From: Myxococcales bacterium
Lineage (GTDB): Bacteria > Myxococcota_A > Polyangia > Polyangiales > Ga0077539
Direction of reading: 5' to 3'
NCBI GenBank assembly: GCA_030652255.1
Contig: JAUSAZ010000173.1
Coordinates: forward strand, 1 to 64,000
Length of the DNA: 64,000 nt
The notes under the pieces were generated by a model that was not told where the DNA came from, ran no database searches, and worked only from the letters and a program-made list of their open reading frames with translations. Made by a program: the position numbers and the translations under genes. Below are positions 1 through 8,932 of this stretch, piece by piece (the first letter of the stretch is position 1; each line of letters begins with the position of its first letter).

Positions 1-105
1 CTGCCGTGGGTTTCAACCCGCGGCAGCCAAGGCGCGCGAAGGTGTGCGGGTAGCCCGGAACCCGCAGCCTGCAAGCGCTTCGCGCACGATCAGGTCAACG
101 ATGAG
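1..105 (+). repeat. Dispersed two-hairpin repeat, copy A
   Basis: About 90% identical to 46241-46344 and related, in inverted orientation, to 46045-46172. Positions 1-26 fold into a 12-bp stem with a 2-nt loop (CTGCCGTGGGTT against AACCCGCGGCAG). A second hairpin is formed by TGCGGGT and ACCCGCA around 45-66. The tail, to about 105, is a conserved region ending CAACGATGAG. It lies just past the stop codon of the minus-strand metallohydrolase gene, so it could act as a 3' hairpin. The left end may continue outside the window. It is non-coding in appearance and fits a REP/BIME or MITE-like family. Confidence 0.7.
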
Positions 106-144
106 ATGAATGGAGAGGGGCCGCGCGGCAGCGCGGGGTGAAGG

Positions 145-2811
145 TCACCGCCGCAGGAAGATCGGGTTGCTCACCGCGAAGGCCATGCGCCGCGGGAACA
201 CCGGCTCCAGCTCGCGGCCGTGCGCCGCGACCACCACCCAGCTCCCCGCAGCGGCCACCGGCACGCGCACCGTACCGCGGTAGCGCACCACCGGGTCGCT
301 CGGGTCGCGCGCCGCGTCGTCGAGCGCGATGGTCGGCAGCGCCGTGCCGTCCACGAACACCTGCAGCCGATCGGCGCGCACCCACGTCGGGGCCCGCGCG
401 GTGATCTCCAGCCGCGCCTCCTGCCCCACGCCCATGAGCTCCTGGCCGGGGCCCACGGCGCCCGCGTCGCCGGTCGCCGGGAGCGCGCGCACGTCGAGGA
501 AGATCCCGCCCGCGATGGTGGAGCGCCCGGTGCCCACGGCCGTCGCGATGGCCGGCGGCGTCGCCGCGGCCGGGTCGTTGGTGCCCAGGAACATGCACGT
601 GCGGGGGAAGCCCACCGGCGACGAGTCGAGGTGGTGGCTGTCCGACGAGCCCACCGCGAAGACCCGACGGCCCCGCGCCAGGAAGGAGAACCAGTCGGCC
701 ACGAGGTTGGGCACCTCCTCGAAGGACTTGTCGTTGAAGAACTCCACCGCCGTGAAGCCGTCGTCCCACATCGTCGGGTTGGCCGTGCCGTCGGCGTTGT
801 TGTAGCCCGCGGCGTCGAAGTACGCGCCGGCCCGCGAGCCGCGCGGGTGGTTGATGATCAGCGTCGGGCGCTCGGGGCGGGCGCGCACGTCGGCGAAGAC
901 CGCGGGCGGCAGGCGGTTGGCCCACTCGAAGTTGCCGTTGTTGATCCGCGTCGGGTCGGGCGTGAGCGGCAGCACCCCGAAGTGCCCGTAGGTGAAGGTC
1001 GTGAGCTCGATGGAGGCCACGCCGCGCACGTAGCGCGAGATGCCCATCTCCTCGATGAGCGGCTGGAAGTCGGCCACCCACTCGTGGTCGGAGCGGGCCA
1101 TCACCTCGAGGCCGTCGGCCGCGCCGGAGGCCAGCTTGAGCCGCGCGTCGTCGTCCGAGTCCGGCGAGCGCGTCGTGTGGATGTGGAAGTCGCCGCACAG
1201 CACCCCCGGCGTGGTGATGACCCGGCGCAGCGAGGCGGCCACCCGCGCGGTCATGCCCGCGGTGACCGTCACCGTGGTCTCCGAGAGGTCGTAGAAGGGG
1301 CCGCGCGAGACGACCACCCGGTAGGTTCCGGGCGGTGCGGGGAAGGTCACCCGTCCGTCGAGGGGGAAGGCCACGTGCAGCCGGCCGAACTGCGGCACGG
1401 GCTCGCCGTGGCTCTCGGGCAGCGACGGCGCCGTGGCCCCCACGGGGATCACCTGCACCCGCACCGGCAGCGCCGCGGAGCTCACCGCGTCGGTCGCCTC
1501 GACCTCGATGGACCCGTCCGCCGGGAGGATGAGCGTCGCCGTGGAGGCGTCGGCGGCCACGGCCACCGCGGGCGTCGGCGCGCTGCCGCGGCGCCAGCCC
1601 ACGAGGCGCACGGGCCCGGCAGGGACGCGCAGGTCGAAGCGGCCCATGGCGTCGGCGGTGCCGCGGTCGAGGTAGCGCGCGCCGTCCATCGAGGTGACGT
1701 GCACCCGCGCCCCGGGCACGGGCTGCCCCGCCGCGTCGGTGATCGTGCCGGTGAGCGGGCGCAGGGCGGTGCCGTTGGACGCCGCGATGGTGCGCTGGAG
1801 CCCGTCGAGGCCGGGGCCGCCGAGGGCGACGCGGCCGTAGTGCACCCGCGTCTGGCTGCACGGGGGGAAGGTGATGGCCGGCGCGCTGAACATGTCGAAG
1901 CCCGACACGGACAGCAGCGGCGTGAGGGGGCCGCGCGCCGCGGGGAGCATCCACGCCCAGCTCGTGGCGCGGTCGTCGACCCAGCCCACGAGGGGTGTGG
2001 CGCTCATCGCCCCGGTGCCCTCCATGAAGCCCCGGTCGGGCACGAAGCGCCCCATGCGCCCGCCCTGGAAGAAGCCGTTGAGCACCGTGCGCGCGATGGT
2101 GGTGCCCAGCCGCGGCACGTCGAAGGTGATGTAGACCTCCGCCACGTCGCTGTCGCCGCGCAGCTCGTAGTCGACCGCCACGTTGATGTCGCCGTAGTCC
2201 GCCGGCGCGATGGCGTACCCGAACTCGTTGAGGAAGGGGATCGGCCGCAGCGGCCCGGTGGCGCGCACCACCGCGGGCATCCCGTCGCGCCCGTCGTGGG
2301 TCACCGTCACCGACTCGGTCTCCACCGCGAAGCGCCCGAGGCCGATGACCAGCTCGCCGAAGTCCCCGGCGTCGACGAGGCGCCCGTCGCGCACCGTCGC
2401 CACCCCCACCGGCATGCCGCCCCAGGGGTTGTAGCCCGAGGTCGGGCGCGCCGACTCGATGAGCAGCGCCACGCGGCTGTTGGCCACCACGTAGTCGCCC
2501 GCCTGCCAGGTGTTGAGCCCGGTGCGGTCGGCCGGGAGCTGCGCCGCCGTCAGCCGCCCCGCGCGCGCCGCTCCCGCGGGCGCCGACGCCACGTCCGTCG
2601 CGCCCTCCGCCGAGCCCCGCGGGAAGGCCGCGCCCACCGGGCACTCGCTCGGGCCGGCGTCCTCCGGGGCGCCCACCTCGACGTCGCCGGTCGCGTCCAT
2701 CGCCCCGCCGTCGGGGGCGTCGGGGCCCCCGTCGCGCGGCGCCTCCGTCGTCGAATCACTGCACGAAACCAGCACCGCCACACCGACCAGGCCGACCCAC
2801 GAAGCTCGCAT
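145..2811 (-). CDS. CehA/McbA-like PHP-domain metallohydrolase lipoprotein
   Basis: 888 aa. The N-terminus (MRASWVGLVGVAVLVSCS) is a lipoprotein signal with Cys at residue 17, followed by an Asp/Gly/Pro-rich linker, so the protein is probably anchored at the cell surface. A carboxypeptidase-regulatory-like segment (TGTITDAAGQPVPGARV) lies in the middle. The C-terminal third has PHP metal-binding motifs: DFHIHTTRSPDSDD near residue 540, a SDHE motif, INHPRG, and SDSHH near 722. PHP enzymes of this type hydrolyse phosphoester or carbamate-like bonds with bound metals; the substrate here is unknown. I chose the ATG at 2811 because it gives the signal peptide, although the frame stays open much further upstream as a shadow. 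A TGACA-N6-TGTCA element lies 11 bp upstream of this ATG. Confidence 0.8.
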   Translation of the reverse strand: MRASWVGLVGVAVLVSCSDSTTEAPRDGGPDAPDGGAMDATGDVEVGAPEDAGPSECPVGAAFPRGSAEGATDVASAPAGAARAGRLTAAQLPADRTGLNTWQAGDYVVANSRVALLIESARPTSGYNPWGGMPVGVATVRDGRLVDAGDFGELVIGLGRFAVETESVTVTHDGRDGMPAVVRATGPLRPIPFLNEFGYAIAPADYGDINVAVDYELRGDSDVAEVYITFDVPRLGTTIARTVLNGFFQGGRMGRFVPDRGFMEGTGAMSATPLVGWVDDRATSWAWMLPAARGPLTPLLSVSGFDMFSAPAITFPPCSQTRVHYGRVALGGPGLDGLQRTIAASNGTALRPLTGTITDAAGQPVPGARVHVTSMDGARYLDRGTADAMGRFDLRVPAGPVRLVGWRRGSAPTPAVAVAADASTATLILPADGSIEVEATDAVSSAALPVRVQVIPVGATAPSLPESHGEPVPQFGRLHVAFPLDGRVTFPAPPGTYRVVVSRGPFYDLSETTVTVTAGMTARVAASLRRVITTPGVLCGDFHIHTTRSPDSDDDARLKLASGAADGLEVMARSDHEWVADFQPLIEEMGISRYVRGVASIELTTFTYGHFGVLPLTPDPTRINNGNFEWANRLPPAVFADVRARPERPTLIINHPRGSRAGAYFDAAGYNNADGTANPTMWDDGFTAVEFFNDKSFEEVPNLVADWFSFLARGRRVFAVGSSDSHHLDSSPVGFPRTCMFLGTNDPAAATPPAIATAVGTGRSTIAGGIFLDVRALPATGDAGAVGPGQELMGVGQEARLEITARAPTWVRADRLQVFVDGTALPTIALDDAARDPSDPVVRYRGTVRVPVAAAGSWVVVAAHGRELEPVFPRRMAFAVSNPIFLRR

Positions 2812-2821
2812 GCCGCGAGTC

Positions 2822-2837
2822 TGACACCGTTCTGTCA
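2822..2837. promoter_or_regulatory. Short inverted repeat TGACA-N6-TGTCA, candidate operator
   Basis: A perfect 5-bp inverted repeat with a 6-nt spacer, lying between divergently transcribed genes and 11 bp upstream of the metallohydrolase start. Arms this short can arise by chance. No regulator is identified. Confidence 0.2.
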
Positions 2838-2910
2838 CCGTCCGGAAGCCCCACCGCTTGTCAGGCGTGACCGCTGTCGTGGATGGTTCTCCGCACCCCA
2901 TCACCCCCCC

Positions 2911-4086
2911 ATGCACCTCGACCATCACTTCGCCCTCGACCCGAGCGTCACCTTCCTCAACCACGGCTCCTTCGGGGCCGCGCCCCGCGCCGTGCTCGCC
3001 GCCCAGCAGCGCCTGCGCGACCGCATGGAGGCCCAGCCGGTGCAGTTCCTGGTGCGCGACCTGGAGGGCCTGCTCGACGAGGCGCGCGCCGCGGTGGGGG
3101 CCTTCGTCGACGCCCCCGCCGACGACCTGGTGTTCGTGCCCAACGCCACCCACGCCGTCAACGCCGTGCTGCGCTCCCTCACGCTCTCCCCCGGCGACGA
3201 GCTCGTCGTCACCGACCACGGCTACGCCGCGTGCACCAACGCCGCCCGCTTCGCCGCCGAGCGCGCGGGCGCCCGGGTGGTCACCGCCGAGGTCCCCTTC
3301 CCGCTGCGCTCGCCGGGCGCCGTGCTCGACGCCATCACCCGGGTGCTCTCCCCCCGCACGCGCCTCGTCCTCGTCGACCACGTCACCTCGCCCACGGCCC
3401 TGGTCTTCCCCGTCGAGGACGTCGTGCACGTCTGCCAGCGCGCCGGGGTCGACGTGCTCGTCGACGGGGCCCACGCGCCCGGGATGATCCCGCTCTCGCT
3501 GCGCGCCCTCGGCGCGGCCTTCTACACGGGCAACCTGCACAAGTGGGTGTGCGCGCCGAAGGGGGCGGCCTTCCTCCACGTGCACCCGAGCCAGCAGCAC
3601 CGGGTGCGGCCGCTGGTGATCAGCCACGGCGCGAGCTCGCGGCGCACCGACCGCGCTCGCCTCGCCGTGGAGTTCGACTGGATGGGCACCCTCGACCCCA
3701 CGGCGGTGCTCTGCGCCCCCGCGGCGATCGACTTCATGGGCTCGCTGCTGCCCGGGGCCTGGGACGCCCTGCGCGCCGCCAACCGCGCCCTCGCCCTGGA
3801 GGCCCGCGACCTGCTCTGCGACGCCCTCGGGGTGTCTCCGCCGGCCCCCGACGCGATGATCGGCTCGATGGCCACGGTGCCCCTCCCGGCCGATCGCTTC
3901 CCCCCGGCGCGCGGGTGCGACCCGGCCTTCGAAGACCGGCTCCAGCAGCGGCTCTGGGAGCAGCACCGCATCGAGGTGCCGGTGATGCCCTGGGGGTCGC
4001 CGCCGCGGGCGCTGCTGCGGGTGAGCGCGCAGGCGTACAACCACGCCGGGCAGTACCGCGCCCTCGCCCGCGCCCTCGCGGGCTGA
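2911..4086 (+). CDS. Class V PLP-dependent aminotransferase (isopenicillin-N epimerase / cysteine desulfurase fold)
   Basis: 391 aa, full length for fold-type I class V enzymes. The N-terminal motif LNHGSFGAAP is typical of the isopenicillin-N-epimerase-like branch. The PLP-ring Asp lies in VLVDGAHAPG near residue 184, and the Schiff-base Lys lies in TGNLHKWVCAPKG near 211. There is no signal peptide, so it is probably cytosolic. Start: ATG after a C-run, with no clear Shine-Dalgarno sequence. It is divergent from the metallohydrolase and 42 bp upstream of the kinase start, so it may share a transcript with that kinase. The substrate cannot be read from the sequence; epimerase, desulfurase and lyase activities all occur in this family. 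Confidence 0.85.
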   Translation: MHLDHHFALDPSVTFLNHGSFGAAPRAVLAAQQRLRDRMEAQPVQFLVRDLEGLLDEARAAVGAFVDAPADDLVFVPNATHAVNAVLRSLTLSPGDELVVTDHGYAACTNAARFAAERAGARVVTAEVPFPLRSPGAVLDAITRVLSPRTRLVLVDHVTSPTALVFPVEDVVHVCQRAGVDVLVDGAHAPGMIPLSLRALGAAFYTGNLHKWVCAPKGAAFLHVHPSQQHRVRPLVISHGASSRRTDRARLAVEFDWMGTLDPTAVLCAPAAIDFMGSLLPGAWDALRAANRALALEARDLLCDALGVSPPAPDAMIGSMATVPLPADRFPPARGCDPAFEDRLQQRLWEQHRIEVPVMPWGSPPRALLRVSAQAYNHAGQYRALARALAG

Positions 4087-4128
4087 GAGGGTGCGCGGCG
4101 GCGCGCGATGGGCTATCGCGGAGGCCGC

Positions 4129-5433
4129 ATGCAGGAAGACACGACCCAGGTACAGGCCCCCGCGTCGCTCGCGCAGACGCTGCTCTCGCCGGTCGAGGCG
4201 CCCTCGCACGACGGCACCACGCAGGTGCTGCGCGGCGGCGAGGCGGAGGCGCCCGCGCGGGGCGGGGCGGCGTCCGGGGGGCGGTCGACGATCCTGCCGA
4301 GGGTGGAGTTCGTCGGCGAGGTGCCGCGGCTGGTGGTCGACGCGCGCGACCGCTTCGAGGCGGCGAAGGTGCTGGGCCGCGGCGGCGTCGGCGAGGTGGT
4401 GCTCGCGCGCGACAACGACATCGAGCGCCCGGTGGCCCTGAAGCGCCTGCTCCCCGAGCTCGAGGGCGGGGCGGCGATCATGGCGCGCTTCGTCGAGGAG
4501 ATCAGGGTGCTCGGGCGCCTCGACCACCCCAACATCGTCCCCATCCACGACGTCGGCGTCGACCCCGACGGGCGGTACTTCTACGTGATGAAGTACGTCG
4601 ACGGCGAGACCCTCGAGCACGTCATCGAGCGCCTCGCCGCGGGGGACCCGGAATACCACCAGCGGTATTCCTTCGAGCGGCGCACGGAGGTCTTCCTCCA
4701 GGTGCTGCGCGGGGTGCAGTATGCCCACGCCCAGGGCGTGCTGCACCGCGACCTCAAGCCCGCCAACGTGATGATCGGGCGCTTCGGCGAGGTGGTGGTG
4801 ATGGACTGGGGCCTCGCGCGCAGCCGCGAGGAGAGCGCGCGCTTCCCGGTGGACGACAAGCTCACCACGCTGACGGCGCCGCGGGGGCGGCGCGCCCCGG
4901 CGGACAAGCTGCGCACCATGGAGGGCTCGCTGCTCGGCACGCCGGCGTACATGTCCCCGGAGCAGGCGCGCGGCGAGGTGGCCACGCTCGACGAGCGCAG
5001 CGACGTGTACTCGCTGTGCGTGATGTTCCACGAGCTGCTGACGCTGGAGCACTACCTCGCGGGCAAGGCCGGCGTGAGCGAGTGCGTCGCGGGGGTGCTG
5101 CGCGACCCGGTGCCGCCCGCGTACATGGTGGCGAGCCCGCACCAGTCGGGGGTGCCCGCGGAGCTGGCGCACTTCATCACCCACGGCGTGGCCAAGGACG
5201 CCGCCGGGCGCCACCGCTCGGTCACCGCGATGATCGACCAGCTGCTGGCCATCCGCGACGGCAAGGTGCCGGTGCAGTGCAGCGCCACGATGATGAAGCG
5301 GATGGGCGCCGAGACGATGCACGCCGTCGACCGGCACCACCGGGTGGTCCTCGGGGTCGCGGGGGTGTTCGCCACGCTCGGGCTGGTGGGCGCGGCGACG
5401 GTGCTGCGGGCGCTGGTCGCGGCGCTGGGGTGA
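4129..5433 (+). CDS. Membrane-anchored Ser/Thr protein kinase
   Basis: 434 aa from the ATG at 4129, which has GGAGG 4 nt upstream; an in-frame ATG at 4108 is possible. A disordered Thr/Gln/Ala-rich leader (1-70) precedes the kinase domain. It has the Gly loop GRGGVGEV (83-90), ATP Lys105 in VALKRLL, HRDLKPAN with Asp208, DWG at 226-228 in place of DFG, and GTPAYMSPEQ. DWG still keeps the metal-binding Asp and is common in bacterial kinases, so activity is expected. The C-terminus ends in one hydrophobic helix (about 405-432) with almost nothing beyond it. The topology is therefore a cytosolic kinase with a tail anchor and no extracellular sensor. TTQV segments in the leader could be phosphorylation or FHA-binding sites (inference). 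Confidence 0.88.
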   Translation: MQEDTTQVQAPASLAQTLLSPVEAPSHDGTTQVLRGGEAEAPARGGAASGGRSTILPRVEFVGEVPRLVVDARDRFEAAKVLGRGGVGEVVLARDNDIERPVALKRLLPELEGGAAIMARFVEEIRVLGRLDHPNIVPIHDVGVDPDGRYFYVMKYVDGETLEHVIERLAAGDPEYHQRYSFERRTEVFLQVLRGVQYAHAQGVLHRDLKPANVMIGRFGEVVVMDWGLARSREESARFPVDDKLTTLTAPRGRRAPADKLRTMEGSLLGTPAYMSPEQARGEVATLDERSDVYSLCVMFHELLTLEHYLAGKAGVSECVAGVLRDPVPPAYMVASPHQSGVPAELAHFITHGVAKDAAGRHRSVTAMIDQLLAIRDGKVPVQCSATMMKRMGAETMHAVDRHHRVVLGVAGVFATLGLVGAATVLRALVAALG

Positions 5434-5495
5434 CCCGGGGGGGCCGACCGCCGGAGCGCTGGCCGACCGGGGCGGTCGGTGACAGAGTTCGCGGC

Positions 5496-6152
5496 ATGTT
5501 CTCGTTCACCGATCCGGCCAAGACGACGATGCCCACCCCTGCCGATGCGCTCCCCGGGCGCAGCGAGCCGATGCCTGTCCCCGCGCGGCACGCGGTGCTC
5601 GACGCCCCGCTCGACGGGGCCTTCCCCGGGATGGCGATGGCGATGTTCGGGATGGGGTGCTTCTGGGGCGCCGAGCGGAAGTTCTGGAAGATCCCCGGGG
5701 TGGTGTCGACCGCCGTGGGCTACGCCGCGGGCTACACCCCCAACCCGACGTACAAGGAGGTGTGCAGCGGGCGCACCGGCCACAACGAGGTGGTGCGGGT
5801 GGTGTACGACCCGGCGAAGGTCTCCTACGAGCAGCTGCTCAAGGCCTTCTGGGAGAGCCACGACCCTACGCAGGGCATGCGCCAGGGCAACGACGTGGGG
5901 ACGCAGTACCGCTCCGGGGTGTACTGGTTCAACGACGCGCAGCGCGCGACCGCCGAGGGCTCGAAGGTGGCCTACGAGCAGGCGCTGCGGAAGGCGGGGC
6001 GCAACGCGATCACCACCGAGCTGCTCGCGGCGCCGACCTTCTACTTCGCCGAGGAGTACCACCAGCAGTACCTGGAGAAGAACCCCGACGGGTACTGCGG
6101 CATCGGTGGGACGGGCGTGACCTGCCCCATCGGCGTGGGCGTGTCGGCGTAG
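5496..6152 (+). CDS. msrA: Peptide-methionine (S)-S-oxide reductase MsrA
   Basis: 218 aa. It reduces methionine-S-sulfoxide in proteins. The catalytic motif GCFWGAE has its Cys at residue 55, followed by the family segments VGYAAGYTPNPTYKEVCSG, HNEVVRVVYDP, FWESHDPTQGMRQGNDVGTQYRS and YFAEEYHQQYL. The N-terminal extension of about 45 residues has no export signal. The C-terminal segment has Cys in YCGIGGTGVTC, positioned to act as resolving cysteines. Its stop is only 12 bp from the stop of the convergent lipoprotein gene, leaving little space for a terminator. Confidence 0.95.
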   Translation: MFSFTDPAKTTMPTPADALPGRSEPMPVPARHAVLDAPLDGAFPGMAMAMFGMGCFWGAERKFWKIPGVVSTAVGYAAGYTPNPTYKEVCSGRTGHNEVVRVVYDPAKVSYEQLLKAFWESHDPTQGMRQGNDVGTQYRSGVYWFNDAQRATAEGSKVAYEQALRKAGRNAITTELLAAPTFYFAEEYHQQYLEKNPDGYCGIGGTGVTCPIGVGVSA

Positions 6153-6164
6153 CGGGAACGAGGT

Positions 6165-8801
6165 TCAGCGCGTCGGCGTGAAGCGGACGCGCGTGCCTGA
6201 CGGGGTGGGGAAGTCCCACGTGATGGCGTCGGTGCCTGCGAGATTCTCCAGGCCCACCACAGCGCCCCTGGTCGCGCCGGCGCCATACACGAAGTCGATG
6301 GCGTTGCTGCCTTCGTTCAAGATGACCTCGAAATCGGCCGGGGTGCCGCTGCCCACGATGGGGGTCGTGCGGTTGTTCCATTGAACGACCCAGCGGCGGT
6401 TGGGGGCGACTCCCAGGACGACCGAACAGATCCCGGGGGCCCGCAGTCCCCAGTCGTTGTCCGGGGCTGGAGCGACCATTCCGTTGGGGGTCGCGAGCCC
6501 GGGCAGCGCGGTGGCGGTCGTGGCAGCGACGCCGTCGAGGTTCATGAAGCCGTTGTGGGACACGTTGGCCGAGAAGCCGACCGGCAGCGCCGTGCCCCAG
6601 TAGCGGAACGCGAAGGGCAACGCTACCTGCACGTTGGATCCCGACGGAAGGATGACGGAGGCCCCCGGAGCGCCGCACGCGGTCACCCAGTTGACCTCCT
6701 GGGGATTGGAGATCGCGTAGGTGTTGAAGGTGCCCGCCGGATACGTCCTGACGCGGGCAGTGACCGCGGAGCTTGCCACCGTGGCGAGAGCGCCGATGAA
6801 CCACGTCCCCGGGCCCTGCCGAGGGAGGACCAGCTCGCGGATGCTGGACGGATCATCCCATCGGCACCGCCCCGCGTCCGAGGCCCACTCACCGCAGCGC
6901 GGCTGCACTTCGAAATAGACGGTCCCGCGATCGCCCGCGTCGCTCACGCTCACGACAACGTCGCGGGTCTCGGTCAGCGTGTAGACGAAGGAAGCGTCGC
7001 GACGGTTGCTGCCGTTGACGTCGCCGCCGGCGCAGCGGAGGCCGGTGTCGATGCCGACGGCGACGTTCGTGACCGGAACCATCGCGGTCGGCCCATCGGG
7101 CGTCACCGCCACCGGGTTGCTGCACAGGTCGCCCTGCTGCCGCGGCGCCGTGGGCGCGGTGGAGACCGACACGGAGAGGACGCCCGCGAAGCCCGGAGGC
7201 CACTCGCCCACGAGGTAGTAGTCGCCCGGCGTCTGCGCGGGGAAGGTGCGGAGCGACGAGCTGCCGGTCGCCACGCAGTCGCCCGCGACGGTGCTGTCGG
7301 AAGCGCAGCCCCAGCGCTGGAGGCGCCACCAGATGCGGTCGGGGCCTCCCGACGTGACGATCGTGACGTCGCGGGTGGTGTCGAGTCGGAAGTGCCAGAT
7401 CGCGTCGGAGTTGCCGCCGTGATCGACCGGCGTGGCGCAGGAGATGCCGACGTCGACGTCGGTCTCGAGCTGCGAGGCGGTGACCGCCGCGGCGGCCCCG
7501 TCCGGGGTGACCTCCTGTGGAAGGGCGCAGAGCTCGCCCGCGGGGAGCGTCGTGGGCGCGGACGTGCGGAGCTCGACCCCGAACGAGCCGGTCGGATTCA
7601 CGAGCTCGACGATCACGTAGTAGTCGCCCGCGGGGAGGGCGCGCCGCGAGAAGACGTGGGTGGGCGCCTGCCGGCACGACGTGAGCGGGGTCGCGTCGCG
7701 CGCGCACGAGCACTGGATCTGCGCGAACGTGTAGCCCGCGCCGCGCCCGTCGACGACGACGGTCACGTCGCGCGGGCCGTCGAGGCGGAAGTGCAGCACC
7801 GCGTCCTGGAAGGCCGTCGCGGTGCCCGCTCCCGAGCACGACGTGCCCACGTCGTTCCCCATGCGCAGGAGCGAGGTGTTCACCGAGAGCATGGGACCGT
7901 TCGGCACGAGCTCCAGGCCCGGGCAGGTGTCGGGGCTGGTGCCGACGGCAGCGTCGGGCGGCCCGGGGGCGCGACACACGTAGACGTCGCGACCGGTCAC
8001 GAGGATGTCGGGTGCGACGACGTCCGGAGAGATCGGAGCATCGACCGGAGCGGGCGCGTCGACCGGGACGTCCGCCCGATTGACGTCGGAAGGAGCGTCG
8101 AGGCCTCCGTCGAACACACCAACATCCACCGGGAGGGCGGTGTCCACGCCCGGCACGTCGCCAGCGCCGACATCAGCCACGTCGATGACCGGGACGTCTG
8201 GGATCGAAGCGTCGGTGACCGGGACGTCGGGGGTCGGCGCGTCGGGGGTCGGCGCGTCGGCGGTCGAGGCATCGGCGGTCGAGGCATCGGTGCGCTCGCG
8301 GCCGGCGACGAAGCCGGTACTGAAGTGGTCGACGCGTGCGCTGATGGTGTCGCCCGCGGCCTCGCTCTCGCGCCACTCGTAGCCTTCGGCGCCGGCCCGC
8401 GACCACGCGATGGTCGGGTCGGCGCCGGGCCGGAAGCGGATCGAGACCGTCACCGGGCGCGCGAAGGTCAGGCCTTCTGGGGTGAATCGCCACACGTTGC
8501 TGTAGCCCACGTACGGAGGCGGAGGCGCCGTCCCCGTGTTCTCGGCGCGTAGCATCACCGCGCGGTCGAGCGCGCCCTGCGGAATGCGCAGCACGATCCC
8601 GTCGCCGCGCAGCTCGGCCCCCTCGGGCCCGACGGTTCCGGTCACGACGACCGCGGGCGCGTCCGTCGCGGGCGCGTCGGCTCGCGCAAGGTCCGCGGGG
8701 GTGGCTGCGTCGACCGGACCGTTGCTCCCACCGCAGCCCGCCAACGCCAGCGCCAGCGCGGCGCCCGTGTACACCGCTCTCCATCGCGCCCCTGCGTGCA
8801 T
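6165..8801 (-). CDS. Large secreted lipoprotein with ZU5-like and repeated carbohydrate/PPC-like domains
   Basis: 878 aa. The signal MHAGARWRAVYTG continues to lipobox LALAGC near residue 23. Residues of about 50-165 resemble a ZU5-type domain (GPEGAELRGDGIVLRIPQGA). Then comes a long Asp/Ala/Pro/Val linker built from repeated T-DAS/PDAP/PDVP blocks. After that there are three similar beta-rich modules, each carrying a phrase of the type F-LD--RDVTVVV and paired cysteines. The C-terminus ends in a domain with AFRYWG and HNGFMNLDG, resembling adhesion or nidogen-like beta folds. It is likely exposed on the outer surface; function unknown. It is divergent from the TPR-PEGA gene across a 131-bp intergenic region. 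Confidence 0.75.
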   Translation of the reverse strand: MHAGARWRAVYTGAALALALAGCGGSNGPVDAATPADLARADAPATDAPAVVVTGTVGPEGAELRGDGIVLRIPQGALDRAVMLRAENTGTAPPPPYVGYSNVWRFTPEGLTFARPVTVSIRFRPGADPTIAWSRAGAEGYEWRESEAAGDTISARVDHFSTGFVAGRERTDASTADASTADAPTPDAPTPDVPVTDASIPDVPVIDVADVGAGDVPGVDTALPVDVGVFDGGLDAPSDVNRADVPVDAPAPVDAPISPDVVAPDILVTGRDVYVCRAPGPPDAAVGTSPDTCPGLELVPNGPMLSVNTSLLRMGNDVGTSCSGAGTATAFQDAVLHFRLDGPRDVTVVVDGRGAGYTFAQIQCSCARDATPLTSCRQAPTHVFSRRALPAGDYYVIVELVNPTGSFGVELRTSAPTTLPAGELCALPQEVTPDGAAAAVTASQLETDVDVGISCATPVDHGGNSDAIWHFRLDTTRDVTIVTSGGPDRIWWRLQRWGCASDSTVAGDCVATGSSSLRTFPAQTPGDYYLVGEWPPGFAGVLSVSVSTAPTAPRQQGDLCSNPVAVTPDGPTAMVPVTNVAVGIDTGLRCAGGDVNGSNRRDASFVYTLTETRDVVVSVSDAGDRGTVYFEVQPRCGEWASDAGRCRWDDPSSIRELVLPRQGPGTWFIGALATVASSAVTARVRTYPAGTFNTYAISNPQEVNWVTACGAPGASVILPSGSNVQVALPFAFRYWGTALPVGFSANVSHNGFMNLDGVAATTATALPGLATPNGMVAPAPDNDWGLRAPGICSVVLGVAPNRRWVVQWNNRTTPIVGSGTPADFEVILNEGSNAIDFVYGAGATRGAVVGLENLAGTDAITWDFPTPSGTRVRFTPTR

Positions 8802-8932
8802 GCCCTCTCCTCCGCCCGCGCAGGACCGCGCCCCGTGAAGCTACCAGGGAGCCCTCACCAGCGCACCGGCATGAGCCCGCCTTGACACCGCGCGGCCCGC
8901 GCGCCGATCGTCGGGGCTCTTCACCGGGGGCC

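Noticed and set aside
145..5340. A 1731-residue open frame on the minus strand
   Set aside because: Only the part from 2811 down has a signal peptide and domains. The rest is an antisense shadow of the aminotransferase and kinase genes, typical of very GC-rich DNA.
4129..5433. Inactive kinase because DFG is DWG
   Set aside because: The metal-binding Asp is retained and DWG is common among active bacterial kinases; all other motifs are intact.
8882..8910. Sigma-70 promoter with TTGACA before the TPR-PEGA gene
   Set aside because: No acceptable -10 element lies at 16-18 bp, so it is only mentioned with that gene.
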